NCBI GenBank assembly: GCA_016783865.1
Contig: JADHVS010000206.1
Location: 1-7,548, forward strand
Length of the DNA stretch: 7,548 bases
Source of the DNA: Bacteroidales bacterium
GTDB lineage: Bacteria > Bacteroidota > Bacteroidia > Bacteroidales > SM23-62
Reading direction: 5' to 3'
Shown: positions 1 to 6,254 of the stretch, in pieces
Numbering within the stretch: the stretch's first letter is position 1
How the letters are laid out: every line of letters starts with the position of its first letter
Program-made: the position numbers and the translations under genes
Notes under the pieces: model-generated
Databases searched by the model: none
Seen by the model: only the letters and a program-made list of their open reading frames with translations
Told to the model about the DNA's origin: nothing

Positions 1-8
1 TTTTTTTA
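1..8 (+). terminator. T-run 5' exon, possible tail of an upstream terminator
   Basis: The window opens with seven T residues and an A directly before the GTGCG that begins the group II intron. IIC-type introns are known to insert just after the stem-loop and T-run of intrinsic terminators, and this tail fits that. The stem itself would lie outside the window, so the terminator is inferred from the T-run and the adjoining intron only. Confidence 0.35.
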
Positions 9-486
9 GTGCGCCCGGCAGGGCGCTGATACTTGGAGGTGAAAGTCCTCTATGCACCCGGTAAGGGGAAGCATTAGCCGAAGGCAAGGGCAAACTCGTG
101 AGGGGATGTCTGAAGGAAGCTGGAGGCAAAACACTGACCTGACGAACAGGAACCGTATAAGAGGCTTGGGAACCGGGTAAGATGTCTAAAGTCATCGAAG
201 CCCAATACTTACACAGGAGGTTTTTAAGTAGATGCGGCAGGTATAAGTGTGAAGGTGTCAGCGCATTACCCGGGGAGGTCTTTAAGCCTGTCTCGTACTA
301 TCAGCATCAAGAGGTGTTGAGAAGGGTTTAAAGAAGTCAGCCGACGCCATAGTAGTCACATGTGACAAGTGATGAAGGGCAGAACTTAGAATTAAGGACA
401 AGACACAGGAGTTGCAATATGAAAAGAGAGACGGTAAATCAGTTTGGGATAGCTGATGCTCACACCGGAGATACTGCTCGGAAAGC

Positions 487-493
487 GGGAGGT
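487..493 (+). promoter_or_regulatory. Shine-Dalgarno of the intron maturase
   Basis: GGGAGGT lies five bases before the ATG at 499 and fixes that start. A nearby ATG at 494 is out of frame. It is stronger than the initiation sites of the host genes in this window, which mostly lack such a sequence, as expected for a mobile element that carries its own translation signal. Confidence 0.6.
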
Positions 494-498
494 ATGGT

Positions 499-1806
499 AT
501 GAGTGTATCAAGTCAGTTGTGGACTTCTGCCAATCTTGTTCCATCAGGAGACGATCTAATGGAGCAGATTGTCGACAGGCGTAATATGATAAAAGCCTGT
601 AAACGAGTGATTGCAAATGCGGGTAACCCCGGGGTAGACAATATGACTACCAAAGAACTACCGGAATGGCTGCAACGCAATCTAGAGAAGCTTTCGGAGA
701 GTTTGCTGGACGGTAGTTACCACCCCCAGCCAGTTCGCCTGGCAGAGATCGAAAAGCCGGGAGGAGGGAAACGGGGATTAGGTATTCCAACGGTTGTCGA
801 CCGCATGATCCAGCAAGCGATACACCAGGTTTTGAATCCACTGTTCGACCCGGATTTTTCCTCCAGCAGTTTTGGATACCGTAAAGGCAAGAGTCCGGAA
901 CAAGCTGTTCTTCAAGCCCAGAGTTATCAGCGGGAAGGAAAACGATGGGTAGTGGATGTGGATTTAAGCAGATTCTTTGATGAAGTAAACCATGATGTGT
1001 TGATGGCAAAGATTAAAAGAAAGGTCAAGGACAAACGAGTATTAAAACTCATTGATCTTTACCTTCGCGCAGGCATTATGCAGGGCGGAGTGAGTAGTCC
1101 ACGAACGAAAGGAACGCCACAGGGCAGCCCTCTATCACCATTACTGTCCAATATACTTCTTAATGAGTTGGATCAGGAACTGGAGAAACGCGGACATAGC
1201 TTCTGCCGCTACGCGGATGACTTTGTCATCTTTGTCAAAAGCGAGAAAGCAGCCCAAAGAGTCTATGACTCGGTAATCGGCTTTATCGAAAGAAAGTTGA
1301 AACTTAGGATTAATCAATCGAAAAGCAAGATTACCAAAGGTCACAGGCTTACATTTTTGGGTTATGGATTTACTTCAGACAAAGAAGTCAGGCTAAGGGT
1401 ACCAAAGGAAATCCAGCAGAGGTTCCGCAAAAAGGCAAAACTCCTCTTCAGAAAGGGCAGAGGTATGAACCTTCACCGGTTCATTATCAATCACCTTAAT
1501 CCTTTCCTCAGAGGATGGATTAACTATTACAGACTCTGTAAAGTTAAGATTTTTGCCGATGAACTGGATTGTTGGATACGCCGGAGGTTACGCCTGATAA
1601 TCTGGTGCCAATGGAAGAAGCCCCGCACCCGCTTCAAGCGTTTTGTTAGCCTTGGATTGGATTTTGACCACGCTATGCAATGCGCTTATAATGGCAGGGG
1701 TAAATGGTGGAACTCGGGTTCGCAACATATGAATTTTGCTTTCCCGAAGACTTACTTTTACAATCTCGGACTCGTTTCTTTGCTCGATGTTATTGTCAAA
1801 CGATGA
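499..1806 (+). CDS. ltrA: Group II intron reverse transcriptase/maturase, no endonuclease domain
   Basis: A 435-residue intron-encoded protein that binds the intron RNA, aids its splicing and copies it into DNA during retrohoming. The reverse transcriptase domain covers about residues 25-290. It has motif A VDVDLSRFFD (catalytic Asp155), the TPQGSPLSPLLSN stretch at 206-218 and the catalytic YADD box at 238-241. The maturase (X, GIIM) domain follows at about 305-385, with FLRGWINYYR at 336-345 and a basic RRR at 361-363. The C-terminus at 395-435 has the NGRGKWWNSG and FPKTYF-type tail seen in many short bacterial maturases. There is no HNH endonuclease zinc motif, so it probably uses single-stranded DNA or a nicked or terminator-associated target. 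It sits in domain IV of the intron, and its stop lies 19 bases before domain V. Length and motifs are complete, so it is likely active. Confidence 0.95.
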   Translation: MSVSSQLWTSANLVPSGDDLMEQIVDRRNMIKACKRVIANAGNPGVDNMTTKELPEWLQRNLEKLSESLLDGSYHPQPVRLAEIEKPGGGKRGLGIPTVVDRMIQQAIHQVLNPLFDPDFSSSSFGYRKGKSPEQAVLQAQSYQREGKRWVVDVDLSRFFDEVNHDVLMAKIKRKVKDKRVLKLIDLYLRAGIMQGGVSSPRTKGTPQGSPLSPLLSNILLNELDQELEKRGHSFCRYADDFVIFVKSEKAAQRVYDSVIGFIERKLKLRINQSKSKITKGHRLTFLGYGFTSDKEVRLRVPKEIQQRFRKKAKLLFRKGRGMNLHRFIINHLNPFLRGWINYYRLCKVKIFADELDCWIRRRLRLIIWCQWKKPRTRFKRFVSLGLDFDHAMQCAYNGRGKWWNSGSQHMNFAFPKTYFYNLGLVSLLDVIVKR

Positions 1807-1825
1807 TGAATTATTAATTTTAGGA

Positions 1826-1857
1826 ACCGCCGTATACGGAACCGTACGTACGGTGGT
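1826..1857 (+). ncRNA. Group II intron domain V (catalytic core hairpin)
   Basis: A 32-nt hairpin. The lower stem is nine base pairs (1826-1834 with 1849-1857), with G1829-U1854 the only wobble. A two-base CG bulge at 1847-1848 is followed by a four-pair upper stem (1835-1838 with 1843-1846) and a GAAC loop. The catalytic triad is C1828-G1829-C1830, where most IIA and IIB introns have AGC. CGC and a shortened upper stem are traits of IIC introns. Confidence 0.85.
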
Positions 1858-1862
1858 GTAAG

Positions 1863-1889
1863 AGGTGCAGGGCGTGAGCCCTGCTGCCT
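1863..1889 (+). ncRNA. Group II intron domain VI, branch position is U
   Basis: The hairpin pairs CAGGGC (1868-1873) with GCCCTG (1878-1883) around a GTGA tetraloop, then G1867 with C1884, and AGGT (1863-1866) with GCCT (1886-1889). One base, U1885, is left bulged on the 3' side. It is the seventh base from the proposed 3' end at 1891, where the branch-point adenosine normally sits. No A is available at or next to this position. Confidence 0.7.
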
Positions 1890-1895
1890 ACTTAA

Positions 1896-1924
1896 TTGAA
1901 AATCTTCATATCTTAATACTTTCA
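1896..1924 (+). promoter_or_regulatory. Weak candidate Bacteroidota promoter in the 3' exon
   Basis: TTG at 1896-1898 is followed 18 bases later by TACTTTCA (1917-1924), a partial match to the Bacteroidota -33/-7 pattern TTG, about 19 nt, TAnnTTTG. It lies between the intron end and the ATG at 1941, so the downstream gene could be transcribed despite the insertion. The match is imperfect and the implied 5' leader is very short. Confidence 0.2.
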
Positions 1925-1940
1925 TTTCTATGGTGAGAGT

Positions 1941-3494
1941 ATGGGCTCAAACAACATAATACAATCGAATACAAAATCTTTTTTGAGGTATTTATTTGTA
2001 TTATGGGTGGTAACTGTTTCAGGTTTCATTTCTGCGCAGGACAATGTCCTTCAGCAGGTCATTCCCCTTCCCGACACTACCCTTACCCTCGACCAGGCAT
2101 TGATCCTTATTGAGGGCCATACAGATTATTTCTTTTCCTATAATCCGGCTGAAATAGAAGTAGTTAAAGAGGTTAATTGTTTAAATACAAACAGGATCCT
2201 CTCAGAAGTGTTACATGATATTATTGATGATCCCGAAATTACATTTAAGTTAATTGGTAATCAGATTGTCATATATAATTCCCGGATAGGTGACCCGGTT
2301 TCTGAATTTACACTTCCTGAGGATTCCATGGTGTCGCGCATTACCGGCAAAATAAGAGATGCCGCATCGGATGATCCAATACCCTTTGCCACACTTTCTA
2401 TCGCCGGCACACGGCTGGGTACGATATCGAACCTTGACGGAGAGTTTATTTTTAACTTTTCAGATAAATACCTTAACGATTCCCTTGTAATTGCCAGCCT
2501 TGGTTTCCGGCCGAAAAAGATTTTAATCGATCGGGCAGCAAACAGGGATACAACTATCCTGCTGGAACCTGATTACATCGATATACAGGAGGTTATAATA
2601 AGACAAACCGACCCTGTGCTCCTGTTAAGATCTGCTGTAAGAAAACTCAATGAAAACTATTTGCTTGATCCTTTCGCTCAAACATGTTTTTACCGGGAAA
2701 CTGTCAGGAAGAACAACCGCTTCATCATTATATCGGAAGCCATTCTTGGCATATACAGGACAGGTCTGGATGATCCGTTCAGATATGAGCAGGTTAAGAT
2801 TTTAAAGGGCAGATCGAATGTTGACCTTTTGCGGACAGATTTTATCACTCTTACTTTAAAGGCCGGATTGGAGACAAGCCTTTCAATCGATATTGTAAGG
2901 AACAGGCCTGAATTCCTGAAAGAGGAATCTTTTCATAATTATAATTATGAGTTAAAGGAGATCACGGTGGACGAGAACCATCAGACATATATCATAGGAT
3001 TTACCCAAAAAGAAACCACTGAGCCTCCGCATTTCAATGGAGAACTGTATATCGACATGGGTTCACTGGCCATCAGGGCAGCTGAATTTGAGATGGATCA
3101 GAAAACGATCGAGCAATTAACACCTGAAATGGTCGTGAGTAAACCCCGGCACCTGGAAGTTAAACCCCTCTCTGCTAATTTCTATGTCAGGTACAAAGAG
3201 GAGGATGGAAGATACCATCTGGCGTATATATGGTTTGACAATGAATTCAGGATCAGGAGTAAGGATCAGCTGTTTGGAACCTTGTTTCATACAAAGTCAG
3301 AGATGGCTGTTACTGAAACAGATATTGCTAATATTGATAAATTCAGACTCAGGGAGACCATTAACATACAGAATCCATTTATAGATATGGTTGGAGGTAC
3401 TGAAGAAACCTTCTGGGAAGACTACAACTTTATAAGACCGGATGAACCGCTGGAGAAGGCGCTTATAAGGATCAGTAAGATACCTGAGGAGTGA
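1941..3494 (+). CDS. Exported STN / carboxypeptidase-like regulatory domain protein
   Basis: A 517-residue secreted or outer-membrane-associated protein of a type common in Bacteroidota. Residues 14-32 form a signal peptide (basic TKSFLR, hydrophobic core, SAQ cleavage site). Residues about 48-112 resemble an STN (secretin/TonB short N-terminal) domain, with TLTLDQALILIE at the start. Residues about 132-209 match a CarboxypepD_reg-like beta-sandwich (ITGKIRDAASDDPIPFATLSI, GT, SNLDGEF, ASLGFR). The rest, from DPVLLLRSAVRKLNENY at 224 to the end, resembles the mostly uncharacterised region with a FYRE signature (250-253) that often follows this domain. There is no TonB-dependent receptor barrel and no peptidase active site, so its biochemical role is unknown; a role in envelope assembly or surface glycan handling is a guess. 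The ATG at 1941 is chosen because it directly precedes the signal peptide. The intron ends 50 bases upstream. The stop codon lies inside the first 7-base unit of the repeat mosaic. Confidence 0.85.
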   Translation: MGSNNIIQSNTKSFLRYLFVLWVVTVSGFISAQDNVLQQVIPLPDTTLTLDQALILIEGHTDYFFSYNPAEIEVVKEVNCLNTNRILSEVLHDIIDDPEITFKLIGNQIVIYNSRIGDPVSEFTLPEDSMVSRITGKIRDAASDDPIPFATLSIAGTRLGTISNLDGEFIFNFSDKYLNDSLVIASLGFRPKKILIDRAANRDTTILLEPDYIDIQEVIIRQTDPVLLLRSAVRKLNENYLLDPFAQTCFYRETVRKNNRFIIISEAILGIYRTGLDDPFRYEQVKILKGRSNVDLLRTDFITLTLKAGLETSLSIDIVRNRPEFLKEESFHNYNYELKEITVDENHQTYIIGFTQKETTEPPHFNGELYIDMGSLAIRAAEFEMDQKTIEQLTPEMVVSKPRHLEVKPLSANFYVRYKEEDGRYHLAYIWFDNEFRIRSKDQLFGTLFHTKSEMAVTETDIANIDKFRLRETINIQNPFIDMVGGTEETFWEDYNFIRPDEPLEKALIRISKIPEE

Positions 3495-3551
3495 GGCGTT
3501 CAGCGTTCAGCGTTTTTCCGGTTCACCGATCACCGATCACCGATCACCGAT
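3490..3551. repeat. Mosaic of 7-base tandem units at a convergent gene junction
   Basis: Reading the + strand in sevens gives AGTGAGG (3490-3496), CGTTCAG twice (3497-3510), CGTTTTT, a six-base CCGGTT and then CACCGAT four times (3524-3551). The first unit contains the TGA stop of the upstream gene. The complement of the CACCGAT array reads ATCGGTG repeated, with a TGA across each unit junction, and contains the stop codon of the convergent symporter. The CGTTCAG units also contain TGA on the complementary strand. No clear intrinsic terminator hairpin is seen. Confidence 0.85.
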
Positions 3552-4942
3552 CTATGTTCTTCGATTCCATTAACGACATCCCGTTCCCGGTAGAGTAAAA
3601 AGACCAATCCCGCAACTACGCAGAGAACAAATCCAAAGATACCGTTCAGGCGGATGCCCAGGTCATCACCGGGATCTTTTCCCCAGAGAGTAAGAATAGT
3701 AAATATCATTATCCCGGCCGTCATGCCCAGCTTATAGAAGAAATTCCTTACGGCGAAGTACATACCTTCCTTATTCTGGCTGGTTACCAGTCCATCTAGC
3801 TGGGCAATTTCAGCAATGACGGCATATGGGATGATTCCCAGCAGGGCAACAGGGATTGAAGCCAGCAATGCAAAAAGGTAGATTTGCAGTGTTGGTGACA
3901 TGGGTAGTTTTCCAAGAAAATAAATTGCCAGAAAAACCACACCCATAAAAACCAATCCAAAAGACATAAGGTATTTCTTCTGGACATATTTGGATATATA
4001 CATCACCAGGGGATAAAATAGTACGGATACAATGATCATCGCACCGAATACTGTACTACTCATGGCTTCATCAAGGCCCAGCAATACTTTCAGGTAATAC
4101 AACATGCCCCCGGAAATGATGGCCACGGCCATGAAATAGGCAAAATCTGCAACCAGGAATAACCTGAAATTCCGGTTCTTCAGGGTTACGGTAAGTGATT
4201 TCCTGAAGGTGATCTCAGCCGGTTTTCCAGTTCGGAACTTTTTCTCATCAATGGCATAGGCAGGGATCATCAAAAATATTCCGGCAATGGCACACATGAT
4301 CATAATTGCAATCTGAAAAGCTCTGGCTCTGCCAGGGAGATCAAAAAGGTGCTCTATAAGATCGGCCAGCAGCGGAGTCTGGGCAGCCAGAATGAGTCCA
4401 CCAACATAGGCCAGGGACAGCCATGTCGACAGCTTAATCTTGTCACGCGATGTTTGAGCCAGTTCAGGCATCAGGGCATTATAGGGAATATTATAGATCG
4501 TCAGGAATAAGTAAAAAAACACAAGCGACAAAATGAGCGTGATGATATTCAGATGGCTTTCAGAGAGCCGGGCTGGAACGAATACTATGAAACAACAGAC
4601 AAAAGCCGGAAGCCAGGCAAATCTCATAAAGGGAAGTCTCCTGCCCCTCGTTAATTTTGACTTATCGCTAATCCATGCGATCCAGGGATCTGATACGGCA
4701 TCGAATAATCTCCCACCAGCCGCAATAAGGGCCAGCACAGAGAATATTTTCAAAAGGGTTATTTGCGGTATCAGGGGTTCCATCCCCGAACCTTCCGGAG
4801 GTAAATAAAAATAGATCAGCATCACTGAATTGATGGTGATCAGTATGGACCATCCCAGCATTCCCGAAGAATAGGCCAGGATCTTTTTTATGTTAAGATA
4901 ATTGTTGTCCATTTGAGAAATGAAGCGAGGGGATGTCTTCAT
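3530..4942 (-). CDS. GPH-family (MelB-like) cation:sugar symporter, MFS
   Basis: An inner-membrane symporter of up to 470 residues, of the glycoside-pentoside-hexuronide:cation (MFS_2) family, which imports sugars with Na+ or H+. About twelve hydrophobic segments are visible. The family signature is at 77-106: GRLFDAVSDPWIAW, then DKSKLTRGRRLPFM. Asp81 and Asp85 fall where MelB has Asp55 and Asp59, its cation- and sugar-binding acids. A second family block is YNIPYNALMPEL at 150-161 and a third is IPYAVIAEIAQLDG with NKEGMYFAVRNFFYK at 371-404. Translation may begin at Met11 (ATG at 4912) rather than at 4942: family members usually start shortly before a segment like NIKKILAYSSGMLGW, and no well-placed ribosome site distinguishes the two. 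The last six residues before the stop (SVIGDR) are encoded by the heptamer repeat. The substrate is unknown; the divergent sulfatase suggests a sugar from a sulfated glycan. Confidence 0.9.
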   Translation of the reverse strand: MKTSPRFISQMDNNYLNIKKILAYSSGMLGWSILITINSVMLIYFYLPPEGSGMEPLIPQITLLKIFSVLALIAAGGRLFDAVSDPWIAWISDKSKLTRGRRLPFMRFAWLPAFVCCFIVFVPARLSESHLNIITLILSLVFFYLFLTIYNIPYNALMPELAQTSRDKIKLSTWLSLAYVGGLILAAQTPLLADLIEHLFDLPGRARAFQIAIMIMCAIAGIFLMIPAYAIDEKKFRTGKPAEITFRKSLTVTLKNRNFRLFLVADFAYFMAVAIISGGMLYYLKVLLGLDEAMSSTVFGAMIIVSVLFYPLVMYISKYVQKKYLMSFGLVFMGVVFLAIYFLGKLPMSPTLQIYLFALLASIPVALLGIIPYAVIAEIAQLDGLVTSQNKEGMYFAVRNFFYKLGMTAGIMIFTILTLWGKDPGDDLGIRLNGIFGFVLCVVAGLVFLLYRERDVVNGIEEHRSVIGDR

Positions 4943-5057
4943 CGTGAATTACCAGGTTCTCCATTCTCTTCCCGAGTACAGCCGCATCCACCTGGTAGCC
5001 GGAAGATGTAAATGCAGATAACACTACAAAGCAGGGAATAACAACAATTATTTTCAT
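4893..5057 (-). CDS. Small ORF with signal peptide, overlapping the symporter start
   Basis: An ATG at 5057 opens a 54-codon frame ending in TAA at 4893. The first 25 or so residues look like a signal peptide (MKIIVVIPCFVVLSAFTSSG), followed by a mixed polar stretch containing LGKRMENLVIHDEDIPSLHF. It runs in the same direction as the symporter but in another frame. It overlaps that gene by 50 bases if the symporter starts at 4942, or by 20 bases if it starts at 4912, an arrangement that would allow translational coupling. I do not recognise the protein. It could be a small secreted peptide, the surviving 5' end of a larger exported enzyme, or a chance frame. Only the signal-peptide pattern and the position support it. 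Confidence 0.35.
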   Translation of the reverse strand: MKIIVVIPCFVVLSAFTSSGYQVDAAVLGKRMENLVIHDEDIPSLHFSNGQQLS

Positions 5058-5139
5058 TACGGTATAATTATTAAAGCAATATCAGTTTCTTATTTTCCTG
5101 AAAGCGAATAAAATTAGTATTATTTTTATGATAATAAAA

Positions 5140-5169
5140 TTGGAGGTTTGATGGGGCCAGCTATTATTG
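5140..5169 (+). promoter_or_regulatory. Candidate Bacteroidota promoter for the sulfatase
   Basis: TTG at 5140-5142, a 19-base spacer and TATTATTG at 5162-5169 match the Bacteroidota primary sigma pattern TTG / TAnnTTTG with one mismatch in the -7 box. Transcription would start near 5176 and leave a leader of about 40 bases before the ATG at 5219. The AT-rich region from 5058 to 5218 separates the divergent symporter and sulfatase. On the minus strand a partial -7 box (TAATTTTA, 5116-5109) has no matching -33 element. Confidence 0.4.
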
Positions 5170-5198
5170 GTTTTCATCTGAAATTGGTAACCCATTGA
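5151..5198 (+). CDS. Possible 15-codon leader ORF before the sulfatase
   Basis: A consensus ribosome site GGAGG (5142-5146) lies four bases before an ATG at 5151 that opens a 15-codon frame, MGPAIIGFHLKLVTH, ending in TGA at 5196-5198. The stop overlaps a TTG that could itself start the sulfatase frame. A leader peptide is one reading, but the ribosome site also overlaps the candidate promoter at 5140-5169, and both cannot serve the same transcript. Chance is quite possible. Confidence 0.15.
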   Translation: MGPAIIGFHLKLVTH

Positions 5199-5218
5199 AT
5201 ACACACAAATCACTAATT

Positions 5219-6238
5219 ATGAAACATTTACATATATTTTTAATTCTATTTTTCATAATGTTTTGGGCATGTAAGGAATCGGTTAAGGAACCGACAAAAC
5301 CTAATATCATTTACATTATGGCGGATGACATGGGGTATGCGGATGCGGGGTGTTATGGATCTGCGAAAATCTCTACACCTAATCTCGACCTGCTGGCTGC
5401 TGAAGGGATGCGTTTTACAGATCACTATGCAGGCACATCGGTTTGTGCTCCTTCCAGGTGTGTACTGATGACAGGCATGCATACTGGTCATGCAGCTGTA
5501 CGTGGGAACAAGGAGGCAGACCCATATGGACAGTTTTCCATTCCGGATGAAACAGTTACTGTAGCTGAATTATTAAAAGAGGCAGGATATGCCACCGGCC
5601 TGTTTGGTAAATGGGGACTGGGTGTTGAGAATACCCCTGGTGATCCGCAAAATCAGGGATTTGACCAGTTTTTTGGCTACTACTGCCAGGTCCACGCCCA
5701 CAATTCATACCCGGAATATCTCTTTCACAATGGGGAAAAGGTAATGCTTGATAACGAAGTGGTTTATGATCCTCAAGAAAGCTGGACACGCGGTCTTGGC
5801 AGTTATGCTATAAAAAAGGTTGACTATTCAAACGACCTGATCAAAGAGAAAGCCATGGCTTTCATCGACCAGCATAAGGAGAATCCCTTTTTTCTTTACC
5901 TCGCTGTAACGATGCCTCATGATAACGGGGAAGCCCTTGACGGCGAGCACCTTGAAATCCCTGATCTCGGTGTGTATGCCGACAGTACCTGGAACTTGAA
6001 CGACCAGCGATATGCAGCTATGATCAGCAGGCTGGATAGCTATATCGGGGAACTTCTTGCAAAACTTAACGACCTTGGCATTAATAATAATACATTAATC
6101 CTGTTTACCAGCGATAACGGCGGATTCAGGCACAGTGATCTGCAGCACAATGGTGAGTTAAGAGGTATTAAACGGGACCTGTTTGAAGGAGGTGTCCGGG
6201 TGCCTCTACTGGCCAGGTGGCCAGAACAGACGATGTGA
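5219..6238 (+). CDS. Lipoprotein arylsulfatase-type enzyme, C-terminally truncated
   Basis: A 339-residue sulfatase of the formylglycine (S1) type, which would hydrolyse sulfate esters, in this setting probably on a glycan. Residues 1-18 are a lipoprotein signal peptide ending in the lipobox FWAC (Cys18). The active site is recognisable: metal ligands Asp36-Asp37, the maturation motif CAPSR at 76-80 with TG at 85-86 (Cys76 becomes formylglycine), Lys131 in GKWGLG, His234, Asp299-Asn300 in SDNGG and Lys318 in RGIKRD. The protein then follows the family to EGGVRVPLLARWP and stops five residues later. Family members normally run to about 450-550 residues, so the C-terminal subdomain is missing. 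The other two frames also close quickly without sulfatase-like sequence, so a single frameshift does not explain it. It is probably a pseudogene. I start at ATG 5219 because it gives a clean signal peptide; an in-frame TTG at 5195 would add eight residues. Confidence 0.85.
   Translation: MKHLHIFLILFFIMFWACKESVKEPTKPNIIYIMADDMGYADAGCYGSAKISTPNLDLLAAEGMRFTDHYAGTSVCAPSRCVLMTGMHTGHAAVRGNKEADPYGQFSIPDETVTVAELLKEAGYATGLFGKWGLGVENTPGDPQNQGFDQFFGYYCQVHAHNSYPEYLFHNGEKVMLDNEVVYDPQESWTRGLGSYAIKKVDYSNDLIKEKAMAFIDQHKENPFFLYLAVTMPHDNGEALDGEHLEIPDLGVYADSTWNLNDQRYAAMISRLDSYIGELLAKLNDLGINNNTLILFTSDNGGFRHSDLQHNGELRGIKRDLFEGGVRVPLLARWPEQTM
6209..6224. repeat. Inverted repeat at the sulfatase break point
   Basis: CTGGCCA (6209-6215) and TGGCCAG (6218-6224) are perfect inverted copies separated by GG. 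They encode the LARWP stretch, and homology to sulfatases appears to end with the last base. TGGCC recurs at 6241-6245. The palindrome may be an accident of codon choice. Confidence 0.6.
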
Positions 6239-6254
6239 ATTGGCCCTTTGGGTA

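Larger units (their letters stand above)
9..1891 (+). mobile_element. Complete group II intron (retroelement) with internal maturase gene
   Basis: A self-splicing retroelement of about 1883 nt. It starts with GTGCG at 9, followed by a perfect 6-bp hairpin (GCGCCC 11-16, loop GGCA, GGGCGC 21-26). About 490 nt of structured, non-coding RNA (domains I-III and the start of IV) precede the maturase gene at 499-1806. Domain V (1826-1857) and domain VI (1863-1889) follow, and the element ends in CCTAC at about 1891, with the AY end usual for group II introns. The domain V triad is CGC, as in IIC introns, and the 5' exon is a T-run, also as in IIC. The 5' RNA portion is longer than I expect for IIC ribozymes (about 400 nt in total), so the class is tentative. 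Boundaries may be off by one or two bases. Nothing in the reading frame or RNA ends suggests truncation. Confidence 0.9.

Noticed and set aside
647..1009. A 120-codon minus-strand frame inside the maturase gene
   Set aside because: It lies wholly within a well-supported reverse transcriptase gene and shows no recognisable motif; it mirrors the codon pattern of the opposite strand.
499..1806. The reverse transcriptase as part of a retron or diversity-generating retroelement
   Set aside because: A maturase (GIIM) domain, domain V and VI hairpins and the GTGCG 5' end identify a group II intron; no template/variable repeat pair or msr/msd RNA was seen.
3497..3551. Short regular repeats suggesting a CRISPR array
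   Set aside because: The units are seven bases with no spacers, so this is a tandem repeat and not CRISPR.
4533..4808. A 91-codon plus-strand frame opposite the symporter
   Set aside because: It is antisense to conserved GPH-family sequence and has no domain or start signal of its own.
6241..6254. CCC-TTT-GGG hairpin as an intrinsic terminator
   Set aside because: The stem has only three or four pairs and no T-run follows it; the T-run at 6292-6297 has no stem directly before it.
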